A stretch of 64,000 bases of DNA from Chitinophaga sp. YR627 (GCF_900114995.1 NZ_FOUX01000001.1:1488001-1552000); one strand, 5' to 3'. Shown: positions 7,926-17,075, counted from the stretch's first letter. The notes: generated from the sequence alone by a model not told the origin. A program made the numbers and translations.

Positions 7926-9210
7926 TCATAGTAACATACAAAACAATTTGTTAGAGGAATTAAACGAGACACGCCGGCGTCTTGCGGAAGCGGAAGATAC
8001 TATCGAAGCCATCCGCACAGGTCAGGTTGATGCGCTTGTCGTACAACAGGGAGACTCTCATCAGTTGTATACCCTGCAAACAGCGGATCATGCGTACCGC
8101 ATGTTCATTGAAAAAATGAATGAAGGCGCTGTGACGCTGAACAGGGAAGGTGTTATTCTATATGCCAATTCGCGGTTTTCTGAGATGGTAGCGCTTCCAT
8201 TAATGTATATCATTGGCCAGCCCCTTTATAATTTTGTTGCACCTCATTCCCGCTTATTTTATATGGATTTATACGAGTCCTGCTGGCGGGAGGATGCGAA
8301 GGGAGAAGTAGATTTGTTCCGTAACGGTGCATTTATCCCGACGAAATTATCATTGAACCCACTTGAAATTGCCAGTGAAATGTCTATGAATATTATCCTC
8401 ACGGATCTCTCCGAACAGAAGAGCACGCAGCGGATACTGGAAGACAATAACCGGCAGCTGGAGCAACTGAACAGTACACTTGAATTAAGTAATCATGACC
8501 TCCAGCAGTTTGCCTCAGTTGCTTCCCACGATCTGCAGGAGCCATTACGGAAAATACAGATGTTTGGGAATTTTATAAAAACAGCGGGCGTTTTGCAGTC
8601 AGATGGTAAGGAGTACCAATATCTGGAAAAGATGCTGAAATCTGCAGAACGTATGAAGACATTGATCATCGATGTCCTGAATTATTCAAGGTTGTCAGTC
8701 AATGACGGTGAATTTGTTCCGGTTGAGCTCAGTGAAATTGTGCAGGAGATCCTGGAAGATTTTGAGCTGGTCATTAAAGAAAAGAATGCACAGATCAGTA
8801 TTGTCAACCTACCAGTGCTTGAAGTGAATAAGGGCCAGATCCGCCAGATGTTTCAGAATCTGTTATCTAATGCGTTAAAATTTTCAAATCCCGATGTCGC
8901 CCCGGTTATAAAAATAGGGGGTTATTTTCTCGCTGATAAGAATTTTGATGGCCCTGAAATGCCTGATGGAGGCTATTATATGATCAGTGTGGAAGACAAT
9001 GGAATTGGTTTTGAAGAAAAATATATACCCAATATATTTGCACTTTTTGAACGACTGAATAGCAAAGAGACGTTTGAGGGAACAGGTATTGGTCTGGCCA
9101 TTACGAAAAAAATAGTGGAGAAACACAACGGTGCTATTCACGTTAAAAGTAAGGTAGGGTATGGAAGTAAATTTCTGATCATTCTACCTGTAACATACAA
9201 TATTAGCTAA
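7918..9210 (+). CDS. PAS-domain sensor histidine kinase of the Kai operon
   Basis: A 430-residue soluble kinase with no membrane segment. After an N-terminal coiled coil (about 8-45) comes one PAS domain (about 58-165), then a HisKA domain with phospho-acceptor H204 in ASHDLQEPLRKI. A complete HATPase_c follows with N-box LLSNALKFS, G1 DNGIGF and G2 GTGIGLAI. It resembles phytochrome-type and SasA-like kinases in its core, but the sensory part is PAS rather than a KaiB-like domain. Its position, overlapping kaiB2 and followed after 4 bases by a response regulator, makes it the probable output or input kinase of the Kai module. Confidence 0.92.
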   Translation: MDSHSNIQNNLLEELNETRRRLAEAEDTIEAIRTGQVDALVVQQGDSHQLYTLQTADHAYRMFIEKMNEGAVTLNREGVILYANSRFSEMVALPLMYIIGQPLYNFVAPHSRLFYMDLYESCWREDAKGEVDLFRNGAFIPTKLSLNPLEIASEMSMNIILTDLSEQKSTQRILEDNNRQLEQLNSTLELSNHDLQQFASVASHDLQEPLRKIQMFGNFIKTAGVLQSDGKEYQYLEKMLKSAERMKTLIIDVLNYSRLSVNDGEFVPVELSEIVQEILEDFELVIKEKNAQISIVNLPVLEVNKGQIRQMFQNLLSNALKFSNPDVAPVIKIGGYFLADKNFDGPEMPDGGYYMISVEDNGIGFEEKYIPNIFALFERLNSKETFEGTGIGLAITKKIVEKHNGAIHVKSKVGYGSKFLIILPVTYNIS

Positions 9211-9214
9211 CACA

Positions 9215-9640
9215 ATGTCACGTATAAAAATATTATTAGCTGAAGATGATGCTGACGATATAGAGATGTTCTCAACTTTCCTTACCGGTCGCGATGATGT
9301 CAGTCTTTTCGCCTTTGCTGAAAACGGACTTGAACTAATGGAAACTTTGACGGTAATAAAAGAGCCGGCTGCTTTACCGGATATCATCCTTCTTGATCAG
9401 AATATGCCCAAACAGAATGGACTTCAGACGCTTAAATTATTAAAGGAACACCTGATTTATTCGTCTATCCCTGTTTTTATTTATTCTACTTATGCAGATA
9501 ACGCTCTGCACGAACGTGGTGTACAGGCAGGCGCCATTCAGGTATTTTCCAAACCTTATACTATGCAGGGATACACCGAGATGCTGGAACGTATGTTAAG
9601 TGTTATCTCAAAATCATCATTTGATAAAAATATTCAATAA
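9215..9640 (+). CDS. single-domain response regulator (Rcp1-like)
   Basis: A 141-residue stand-alone receiver domain without an output domain. Acidic pocket E10-D11-D12, phospho-acceptor D61 in IILLDQNMPKQNG, and conserved K113 in VFSKPY are all present. The form is that of Rcp1-type regulators paired with phytochrome-like kinases. It begins 4 bases after the kinase stop codon, so the two are a matched pair. With no DNA-binding part it must act by protein contact or pass phosphate on. Confidence 0.93.
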   Translation: MSRIKILLAEDDADDIEMFSTFLTGRDDVSLFAFAENGLELMETLTVIKEPAALPDIILLDQNMPKQNGLQTLKLLKEHLIYSSIPVFIYSTYADNALHERGVQAGAIQVFSKPYTMQGYTEMLERMLSVISKSSFDKNIQ

Positions 9641-9781
9641 ATATTTTTCACATTACCATTTCTTTAACATTTAAAGCGCTACCTTCAGAGCATCACTTCA
9701 CCCGGACTACTCTTCATATTTCCATCTATCAAAAAGCATATTTGAGATTTATTTTCAGCGTCCTTCAAACAAATCTCTGAT

Positions 9782-10537
9782 ATGGTCATTGCCATCTTTT
9801 TCATTGCTATCTGGTACCTGTCATTATTCTCGCAGACTTTTTTTCAGCACAGATATGCCGCACATGGCGCTTTTACAATGAGTAAAAGCTGGGAACGTTT
9901 CTTTTTTATTGTTACTTATATTACGCAGGGATCATCGTATATGAGTCCGAAGGCATATGCCATCATGCACAGATTGCATCATGCACATACAGATACGCCG
10001 CTTGATCCGCATTCGCCATCAAATTCTTCCAACATCTTCTCAATGATGTGGGATACAAGACAGGTCTATCAGGACGTTCTGCATCAAAGGATAGACGTGG
10101 AAGAACGATATACCAAAAATATTCCGTCCTGGGATAGCTTTGATCGATTTGCTAATAGCGGATTCTCAAGACTAATGTGGGTCGCGCTATATATCCTGTT
10201 CTTTATAGCTTTTGCTACCAGTCCATGGCAGTATCTGCTTTTACCGATAGTCGTATCTATGGGAGCTTTTCATGGCGCTATCGTTAACTGGTTTGCGCAT
10301 AAGTATGGCTATATTAATTTCAAACTGAAAAATACATCTATGAATTTGCTGTTCGTGGATGTATTAATGTTGGGAGAATCTTATCACAATAATCATCATA
10401 AACGTCCTGCTTCAGTCAACTTTGGCCGTCGCTGGCATGAGATAGACCCTGTATATTATATGATTCGTGTGTTATCATATTTTAGGGTCATTAAGCTTGT
10501 GAACACCAAAAGTTTATCTCCGGCTCTTAGTCATTAA
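9782..10537 (+). CDS. membrane fatty acid (acyl-CoA/acyl-lipid) desaturase
   Basis: A 251-residue membrane di-iron desaturase with the three histidine boxes: HRYAAH (23-28), HRLHHAH (63-69) and HNNHH (about 203-207). Two hydrophobic blocks place it in the inner membrane, where it would introduce a double bond into acyl chains using oxygen and reduced carrier. It is shorter than many delta-9 desaturases (about 300 residues) but contains all metal ligands. It follows the Kai operon by 141 bases on the same strand. Co-transcription is possible but not shown. Confidence 0.9.
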   Translation: MVIAIFFIAIWYLSLFSQTFFQHRYAAHGAFTMSKSWERFFFIVTYITQGSSYMSPKAYAIMHRLHHAHTDTPLDPHSPSNSSNIFSMMWDTRQVYQDVLHQRIDVEERYTKNIPSWDSFDRFANSGFSRLMWVALYILFFIAFATSPWQYLLLPIVVSMGAFHGAIVNWFAHKYGYINFKLKNTSMNLLFVDVLMLGESYHNNHHKRPASVNFGRRWHEIDPVYYMIRVLSYFRVIKLVNTKSLSPALSH

Positions 10538-10558
10538 GCAGGGCTTTATATTATATGC

Positions 10559-10597
10559 AAAAAAAAGATCAGTGCAAAATGCACTGATCTTTTTTTT
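10559..10597. terminator. bidirectional intrinsic terminator
   Basis: Perfect 10-base arms GATCAGTGCA/TGCACTGATC with an AAA loop. The stem is flanked by eight A on the left and eight T on the right, so it works in both directions. It ends the desaturase transcript and would also end a minus-strand transcript through 10635-10718. Confidence 0.9.
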
Positions 10598-10634
10598 GTG
10601 CCGTTACTAATTTATTACTCAGCAGCGAGCTCAC

Positions 10635-10718
10635 CTACTGAATATACTCCGCAGGTAGCTGTGCTGGCGATGTATATTCATCCGTATCCCCAAAGCGGGG
10701 AAATTGTCCTAAATACAT
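10635..10718 (-). CDS. possible small protein or gene remnant, 27 aa
   Basis: On the minus strand an ATG at 10716-10718 opens a 27-codon frame, MYLGQFPRFGDTDEYTSP and on to a TAG at 10635-10637. The residue mix looks like real protein. The frame stays open upstream of the ATG for about 28 more codons without another plausible start. An AGGG lies 8 bases before the ATG. The strong terminator at 10559-10597 lies 37 bases downstream in this direction. It may be an authentic small protein or the 3' end of a decayed gene; I do not recognise a family. Confidence 0.35.
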   Translation of the reverse strand: MYLGQFPRFGDTDEYTSPAQLPAEYIQ

Positions 10719-10974
10719 ATAGGTACCCTGATTGTAAATAATGGATAATAACGGGGTAAAAAAAAATATGCTGACAGGATTATGATGTGAGGTGCGGCAT
10801 CACGTTATTTTCAGATAATTAGAACGGTCCAGCGGCCTGCTACCGGTATACTATTTGAGTTCAATTTGTTGCCCCTCATGCGTTTGTGCCACTTATAGGT
10901 TTTGGTGTCCGGGTCGGAATACAACCATGAAGCCTTTTACCAGATAAATATTCAAGTACCCTCAAACGTACACG

Positions 10975-11763
10975 ATGGAAGATCAACCTAAGTTTCCGGA
11001 TCTGACGGATGCTGAGAGAAGAGCCCTCGAGGAACTGCTGCCTGATGAGATGAGTGAAATCATTACATCAGGTATTAAGCGACGCCATTTCCTTAAATTA
11101 ATAACATATACAGGGACTGGCCTACTCGCAACGCATCTTCTTGGTATCGAGCAATTAATGGCCAGGAGTACCGCCGTTGCTCCATTGCCCCCCACAGTCA
11201 TTGAAAATGGCGTTAATGTATCATTTCAAGTAAATGGTAGCGCGCAGCAACTGTTGGTAGACTCACGTATGACCTTACTAGATGCTTTACGGGAGCGTAT
11301 GGACCTGACGGGTTCCAAAAAAGGCTGTGATCATGGACAGTGCGGCGCCTGCACGGTAATTGTTGATGGCAGGCGCGTCTTGTCATGTCTGACGCTTGCA
11401 GCCACCTGTGAGGACAAGGAAGTAACTACCATCGAAGGCCTGGCAGACGGCGACAAACTTCATCCTATGCAGGCTGCATTTATCAAACATGATGGATTTC
11501 AATGTGGTTATTGCACACCAGGCCAGATTTGTTCAGCAGTCGCACTGATGAGCGAAGCAAAGAACGGAGAGGCCAGTTATGTGACCAGTAATGTCCGGGA
11601 AGCTGGCAGGCCAATGGAACTGTCTGAAGAGGAAATACGTGAGCGAATGTCAGGAAACATCTGCCGTTGCGGAGCCTATCCGAATATAGTGGATGCCATT
11701 CGGGAGGTGCACGGAGACAAAGCTGTTGCCCAGGTTTGGCAATTTGCTGATGGCACTATTTGA
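10975..11763 (+). CDS. paoA: aldehyde oxidoreductase iron-sulfur subunit, Tat-exported (PaoA-like)
   Basis: A 262-residue [2Fe-2S] subunit of a xanthine oxidase family enzyme. A twin-arginine motif KRRHFLK (35-41) and a hydrophobic stretch give a Tat signal, so the complex folds in the cytoplasm and works in the periplasm. Plant-type cluster cysteines are C118, C123, C126 and C138; the second cluster uses C177, C180, C230 and C232. It heads a three-gene operon with the FAD and molybdenum subunits. The family oxidises aromatic and other aldehydes to acids. Confidence 0.93.
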   Translation: MEDQPKFPDLTDAERRALEELLPDEMSEIITSGIKRRHFLKLITYTGTGLLATHLLGIEQLMARSTAVAPLPPTVIENGVNVSFQVNGSAQQLLVDSRMTLLDALRERMDLTGSKKGCDHGQCGACTVIVDGRRVLSCLTLAATCEDKEVTTIEGLADGDKLHPMQAAFIKHDGFQCGYCTPGQICSAVALMSEAKNGEASYVTSNVREAGRPMELSEEEIRERMSGNICRCGAYPNIVDAIREVHGDKAVAQVWQFADGTI

Positions 11764-11785
11764 TCATATCAAGCAATTGTTAATC

Positions 11786-12808
11786 ATGAGACCATTTAAA
11801 TATTCTAATGCCGCTGATCCGGCTGCTGCCATTACGGCTATATCCGTGAATGCAGATGCTAAGTTCTTAGGTGGAGGAACTAATCTGTTAGACCTGATGA
11901 AGGAAGATGTGATGCATCCTTCTGAATTGGTGAATATTACCCGGTTGAAATACGCTGATATTGAAAAGACTTCAAATGGTATTTTAATCGGAGGTACAGC
12001 GACGAATGCATTTACTGCCAACCACGAAAGGGTCCGTAAGCAATATCCATTACTAACTATGGCGATTCTGGCGGGCGCAAGCGCACAGATCAGAAATATG
12101 GCAACTAACGCAGGCAACCTTAACCAACGTACACGCTGTAGCTATTTCTATGATGTAAATATGCCCTGTAACAAACGTACACCAGGATCCGGTTGTGGCG
12201 CCCTTAAAGGACTCAATCGCAACCATGCGATTTTCGGGTGGTCTGAAAAATGTGTCGCAGTGTATCCGTCTGACATGGCAGTTGCATTGGCGGCCCTTGA
12301 TGCGGTCGTACATGTGGAAGCAGGGAATCAGGAAAAACGAACGATCGCATTTGCTGATTTTCATCGTTTACCAGGTAGTACTCCCCAGATAGATAATAAC
12401 CTGAAGCATGGAGAACTGATCACGTCTATTGAACTGCCGGAAAATGATTTTGCGGCACATTCCTATTATCTGAAGGTCCGTGAAAGATCATCTTATGCTT
12501 TTGCACTTGTATCAGTTGCTGCAGCAATGTCGCTTGATGGGAGCAGGATCAGAGATATCCGTATTGCGCTGGGAGGTGTTGCACATAAGCCATGGCGGGC
12601 AACTGCAGCAGAAAAATTATTAGTGGGTAAGGAAGCCACAATGGCAAATTTTAAAGTAGCCGCCGCAGCGGAATTAAAAAATGCCAGACCATTGGAACAT
12701 AACAAATATAAAGTGAAAATGGCCGGGGATGCGATCGTGCGTGCGCTTTCAAACGCTATGAATGGCGTAGGTTATGGCATGAACGCAGGCCTGGAGGCAG
12801 GTGTTTGA
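11786..12808 (+). CDS. paoB: aldehyde oxidoreductase FAD-binding subunit (PaoB-like)
   Basis: A 340-residue FAD domain subunit. The start is set at the ATG at 11786 (MRPFKYSNA); a longer upstream frame would overlap paoA and lacks family similarity. FAD-binding turns KFLGGGTNLLDLM and NMATNAGNLNQRTRC are present. Cysteines C118, C128, C137 and C156 occur in the TRC, MPCNK, GSGCGA and EKC contexts typical of E. coli PaoB, which carries an extra [4Fe-4S] cluster. This separates it from ordinary xanthine dehydrogenase FAD subunits. Confidence 0.93.
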   Translation: MRPFKYSNAADPAAAITAISVNADAKFLGGGTNLLDLMKEDVMHPSELVNITRLKYADIEKTSNGILIGGTATNAFTANHERVRKQYPLLTMAILAGASAQIRNMATNAGNLNQRTRCSYFYDVNMPCNKRTPGSGCGALKGLNRNHAIFGWSEKCVAVYPSDMAVALAALDAVVHVEAGNQEKRTIAFADFHRLPGSTPQIDNNLKHGELITSIELPENDFAAHSYYLKVRERSSYAFALVSVAAAMSLDGSRIRDIRIALGGVAHKPWRATAAEKLLVGKEATMANFKVAAAAELKNARPLEHNKYKVKMAGDAIVRALSNAMNGVGYGMNAGLEAGV

Positions 12809-12866
12809 TGAAGTCTGGAAGGATATCAGAAAATAGAATTTTCAACACGACTAACTTTTTTAACTC

Positions 12867-15149
12867 ATGAGCGAAACCGGAAAACCAATCAGCCGTATAG
12901 ATGGCCGCTTAAAGGTCACTGGTAAGGCAACATATGCAGCTGAGTTTAATCAGCCCAACATGGCGTATGCGTTTCCTGTACGCGCAACGATTGCGAAGGG
13001 ACTCATTGTATCCATTGATGATGCTGCTGCAAAGAAAGAGCCCGGCGTGCTCAGTGTGATCAGCTATAAAAACGCCTTCAGGTTAAAACCCATGGATATG
13101 CAGGCACAGATGAAAGCCGGTGCCGCGTTCCTGGGAGAAAACCTGTTGCCGTTACAGGAAAATAAAGTGCATTACCTGGGACAATTTATTGCAGTTGTGG
13201 TAGCGGAGACTTACGAACAGGCACGTACTGCTGCTTATAAATTGAAAATACGCTATACGGAAGAAAAAGCAGCTACCGACCTGAAGTCTGAACTCCCCAA
13301 AGCTAAAAAGCCTAAAATGTTTATGGGGGAAGAAGCACAGGTGAATGAGGGTAAAACAGCTGCTCCACTTGCCGCTTCGGCGCACCAGGTAAATCACAGC
13401 TATTCAACACCCGTCGAACACCATCATCCAATGGAACCACATGCGACTGTGGCGGTATGGGACAGTACCGATAAACTTACCTTATATGATGCCACACAGG
13501 GGGTCGGTATGACCAGTGCTATTGCCGCCTATTTTCTGGGATTGCAGTCGGAAAATGTGCGTGTGGTCGCCCCATATGTAGGTGGCGGTTTTGGCAGCAA
13601 AGGACTGTGGCTGCATACATTGCTCGTGGCTATCGCGGCAAAGGCAGTTGGCCGTCCGGTGAAACTGGCGCTCACCAGACAGATGATGCAGACCAATGTA
13701 GGGCATCGCGCCGCCACTATCCAGCACGTGGCACTTGGAGCCGATACGGCCGGAAAGCTGGGCGCTGTCCGACATCATACGGATACCTATAATAACCTTA
13801 CAACCTTTTTTGAACCAAGTGGAAAGCAGTCACTCGTTCTATATCAGGCGCCAGTACGTGAAGTTACCTATAACGTAACTACATTGAACCGGGGTACGCC
13901 GACGTTCATGCGCGCACCCGGAGAAACACCAGGAACATTTGCACTCGAATCGGCTATGGATGAGATGGCGTACGAACTAAAAATGGATCCCGTGGAATTC
14001 AGGATCGCCAATCATACGGCTAAAGACCCTATGAAAGGACATGATTTCTCCAGTGATTCACTGGTGGACTGTTACCGCATCGGCGCAGAAAGATTCGGCT
14101 GGTCAGCGCGAAGCATGGAACCAGGGCAACAAAGAAAAGGAAAATATCTTATAGGTTACGGCATGGCTACCGCTACATATCCTGGTGGCCGGAGTGCTGC
14201 ATCGGTAAAGGTGACAATGACAGCAAACGGGGAGGTGACAGTCAGGACAGCATCCATCGATATCGGTACAGGTACATATACCGTTCTGGCACAAACGGTG
14301 GCTGACGCTTTAGGTGTTCCGGTAGACCGGATAGACGTGAAAATTGGTGATTCCAGTCTTCCGGCAGCGCCGTTGGCGGGCGGTTCCCAAACGACAGCCA
14401 GCATTCATCCTGCTGCAATGGAAGCCTGTGTATTATTAAGGAAAGAGCTGGCAGCCTTAGCTATTGCCGACCCTTCCTCAAAACTGAACGGTCGCCGACT
14501 GGATGAGATCAGTTATGCCGATGGTAAACTTGTTATCACTGGTGAGGAAAAGAAGAGTGATGCCTATGCCGATATTATGAAACGGGCTAAGCGCACTGAG
14601 ATGGAAGCCTGCGCTACTACGCAGCCAGTGTCAGGTCCGGGTATGACTGTACCCAGCGCATTGTGTACACCAAGGGAAACTCCTCCTGAACAGAACAGCG
14701 ATATCAAACAATATGCTTTTCATTCATTCGGCGCTCAGTTTGCCGAAGTATGGGTAGATCAGGATTTTGGTACTATCCGTGTAAAACGTTTTACCAGCGT
14801 ACAGGATGTGGGGCGTATCATGAATGAGAAAACAGCGCGTTCACAGATTATCGGAGGCGTGATCTTTGGCATTGGTGCAGCCCTGATGGAAGCTACGGAA
14901 TACGATAAACGCTGGGGGAATCCAGTAACGCGTACGCTGGCAGATTACCATGTACCTGTTAACCTGGATGTGCCTCCGATAGATGTGCATTTTATTGGGA
15001 AGCCCGATCCGCATATCTCACCTATAGGGGCAAGAGGGATTGGAGAGATTGGTATCACCGGCGTTTCTGCAGCTATTGCTAATGCCGTGTTCAATGCTAC
15101 CGGAAAAAGATTACGGGACCTGCCTTTGACGCCGGATAAATTGGTCTGA
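12867..15149 (+). CDS. paoC: aldehyde oxidoreductase molybdenum-binding subunit (PaoC-like)
   Basis: A 760-residue catalytic subunit with the xanthine dehydrogenase C-terminal fold. Visible marks are SRIDGRLKVTGKATYAAEF at the N-terminus, the cofactor-binding GGGFGSKG turn, and the active-site glutamate E727 in GARGIGEIGITG. It lacks its own signal and would be carried to the periplasm with the Tat-targeted small subunit. It lies 58 bases after paoB. A PaoD-type maturation chaperone is not present in the window, so it must be elsewhere or be replaced. Confidence 0.93.
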   Translation: MSETGKPISRIDGRLKVTGKATYAAEFNQPNMAYAFPVRATIAKGLIVSIDDAAAKKEPGVLSVISYKNAFRLKPMDMQAQMKAGAAFLGENLLPLQENKVHYLGQFIAVVVAETYEQARTAAYKLKIRYTEEKAATDLKSELPKAKKPKMFMGEEAQVNEGKTAAPLAASAHQVNHSYSTPVEHHHPMEPHATVAVWDSTDKLTLYDATQGVGMTSAIAAYFLGLQSENVRVVAPYVGGGFGSKGLWLHTLLVAIAAKAVGRPVKLALTRQMMQTNVGHRAATIQHVALGADTAGKLGAVRHHTDTYNNLTTFFEPSGKQSLVLYQAPVREVTYNVTTLNRGTPTFMRAPGETPGTFALESAMDEMAYELKMDPVEFRIANHTAKDPMKGHDFSSDSLVDCYRIGAERFGWSARSMEPGQQRKGKYLIGYGMATATYPGGRSAASVKVTMTANGEVTVRTASIDIGTGTYTVLAQTVADALGVPVDRIDVKIGDSSLPAAPLAGGSQTTASIHPAAMEACVLLRKELAALAIADPSSKLNGRRLDEISYADGKLVITGEEKKSDAYADIMKRAKRTEMEACATTQPVSGPGMTVPSALCTPRETPPEQNSDIKQYAFHSFGAQFAEVWVDQDFGTIRVKRFTSVQDVGRIMNEKTARSQIIGGVIFGIGAALMEATEYDKRWGNPVTRTLADYHVPVNLDVPPIDVHFIGKPDPHISPIGARGIGEIGITGVSAAIANAVFNATGKRLRDLPLTPDKLV

Positions 15150-15180
15150 GGTTTACCGATATATAGTAATGCATTAAATG

Positions 15181-15214
15181 AGGAAGCCGGCCAATCAATT
15201 TGAGCCGGCTTCCT
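15181..15214. terminator. bidirectional hairpin between paoC and the GH18-like gene
   Basis: Perfect 11-base arms AGGAAGCCGGC/GCCGGCTTCCT with a 12-base loop sit between two convergent genes, 31 bases after the paoC stop and 13 bases past the other stop. The flanks are only weakly T-rich. Confidence 0.55.
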
Positions 15215-15227
15215 GCTATTATATCGT

Positions 15228-17075
15228 TTAATTTTTGATAAATTTCTTTACGCTCGTTTTACCATTACTGAAAATCTGTATGGTATATAAGCCTGGTTTA
15301 AGCCTGGACACATCAATGCCTTTACCGGAAAGCAAAGTATTGATGACGATACGACCCGATATATCCGAAACCGCTACTTTAGCGCCTGTTAGTTCATTGG
15401 AAGAGAAATAGAGCGTCTGGGCAACAGGATTCGGGTAAAGCGTAAAGTCCTTGTCAGCATTTACTACCAACTTTGGTGCAGCGGTTCTGGCGCCTCCGGA
15501 TTGTACCAGCCGCCATTGACCACAGGTCTGGTTATTATTACCCCACTGACGGACATTCGCCCCATTTGCGGTACTGGCATCGGCCACTTCCGTAATCCTG
15601 CCACTATGTTTGGCGATAAATTTATAGTATCCATCGGTAGTGGGAACCAGTACGAATTGCTGGTTAAAACCACCCACATAATCCCATTGATGTATATTAG
15701 CCCCTTCATTCTTACTGACGGCGTCTACATCCAAAGACTTGCCACTAGCGACTACCTTGATATTGTATGTTCCATCTCCCAGGTGTATCAGCTGAAATTG
15801 CTGATTGGTGCCACCTGCATATTCCCATTGCTGAATGTTACCGCCATTTTGCTGTACCTGTTCGCCTGCCAGGTCCATATATTTACCACTGTTACGGTTC
15901 TGAATAAACCAGGTACCGGCTAAGGTAGTCGCCCCGGTAGTGCGGATGCGCAGTGACGAAACCTTATCATTCAAACCATCGGCTACTAAACAAGCCACGT
16001 TTCCTCTGTATGTTCTGGACGTACCAGTAAAGTTGTAGTCATCATAGACCGTCACTTCAAACCCTTCGGCCACAGTGAGGCTCGACAGCATGTCGTTGTC
16101 TATGCCGAAGGACTGTAGTCTGGCCAGATCATAATCACCCGCTTCCAGTCCATTGGCAAAGCCCTTATAGTCACAGTCGTTGTAGAAATTGGCTACTTCC
16201 TGCTGACTTTTGGTGCGTATACCGAAGATGGTATTTACCCTGCCGGCAAGTTCCTTCAGGTTGATATTATTATCATTGTATACCCAGTAAAATCCTCCTT
16301 TGGAATTACAATTGTTTTTGGCCCGGGTCATCTTGTCAATGACCGTAGCACTATTCTCGTAGTTCAGGTCTCCCGTATGCAACTGGATATTATTGATATT
16401 CCAGTCACATGGATTATTACCGGCGCCACCTTCATACCACTGCAGGTAAATTCTGTCAACAGCGCCACTACGCTGATTGTTAACATTCGTAGCTACACTC
16501 TGCCAGTAAGGCTTGTTACGGTAAGGCGCGAGAGTGGTTTTATACCCGATGTCTGCCAGCATTACATGAAAAGCGGTAGCCGAATTAACATCATAGGCTT
16601 CTTCATCGTCATTGTTGATGGCATCTATAGAGGGGATTGCCGTTTTTAATGCTTTAAAATTACGGTAGAGGATACTGGCAGTTCCGATGCCCTGGCTGGC
16701 GACCAGGTTCTTAATATTCGTGTAAGAATGGCTGCCCCAGCCACCTACGCAGGTTTCTACTCTGGTAATAGAGGTAACGCCTGTTTTCAGCGCATTTACA
16801 TCAGCGATATAGTTTGGATTAGTGGAACCGAATACATAAGTCCCGTTTGAGCAGATGGTTTGTCCGTCAGTCGTCAGGTCACCATTCGGCTGCACAGTAA
16901 CATCGAACAGGATGACATACGTAAATCCGGAAGCCTTCAGGTCAGTAATTGTATGGGTTCTTTCTCTGCGGAAATGCCCGCCGACATAAATACCCGACTG
17001 GGCGAAGACGTGGTCGCTGACTGATAAAATAATCAGCAGCAAAAGTGCACATAGTGGTTTAAAGTTAATTTTCAT
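15228..17075 (-). CDS. secreted GH18-like protein with ricin-type lectin domain and T9SS sorting domain
   Basis: A 615-residue secreted protein with a signal peptide (about 1-25, ending VFAQ). Residues 27-285 look like a GH18 TIM barrel: strand-3 motif CVGGWG (109-114) and a DGxDxDxE-like motif with D151, A152, N154, D156 and E158, so the catalytic Glu and its Asp are kept but the middle Asp is Asn. A crystallin-like insert (about 337-380, VYDDYNFTG) follows. A ricin beta-trefoil with three QW repeats (QQW, HQW, RQW) spans about 385-525, and a T9SS type A sorting domain (FTLYPNP to KKFIKN) ends it. It probably binds and cleaves beta-GlcNAc-containing glycans at the cell surface or outside. 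Confidence 0.85.
   Translation of the reverse strand: MKINFKPLCALLLLIILSVSDHVFAQSGIYVGGHFRRERTHTITDLKASGFTYVILFDVTVQPNGDLTTDGQTICSNGTYVFGSTNPNYIADVNALKTGVTSITRVETCVGGWGSHSYTNIKNLVASQGIGTASILYRNFKALKTAIPSIDAINNDDEEAYDVNSATAFHVMLADIGYKTTLAPYRNKPYWQSVATNVNNQRSGAVDRIYLQWYEGGAGNNPCDWNINNIQLHTGDLNYENSATVIDKMTRAKNNCNSKGGFYWVYNDNNINLKELAGRVNTIFGIRTKSQQEVANFYNDCDYKGFANGLEAGDYDLARLQSFGIDNDMLSSLTVAEGFEVTVYDDYNFTGTSRTYRGNVACLVADGLNDKVSSLRIRTTGATTLAGTWFIQNRNSGKYMDLAGEQVQQNGGNIQQWEYAGGTNQQFQLIHLGDGTYNIKVVASGKSLDVDAVSKNEGANIHQWDYVGGFNQQFVLVPTTDGYYKFIAKHSGRITEVADASTANGANVRQWGNNNQTCGQWRLVQSGGARTAAPKLVVNADKDFTLYPNPVAQTLYFSSNELTGAKVAVSDISGRIVINTLLSGKGIDVSRLKPGLYTIQIFSNGKTSVKKFIKN

Larger units (their letters stand above)
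10538..10974. other. 437-base intergenic region before the paoABC genes
   Basis: The region holds a strong bidirectional terminator (10559-10597) and a short minus-strand frame of coding character (10635-10718). The remaining 250 bases must carry the promoter of the molybdoenzyme operon. I did not recognise a Moco riboswitch fold by eye. Confidence 0.5.

Noticed and set aside
10600..10974. A molybdenum cofactor riboswitch before the paoABC genes
   Set aside because: I could not build the expected multi-stem fold by eye, and such riboswitches are not established in this phylum.
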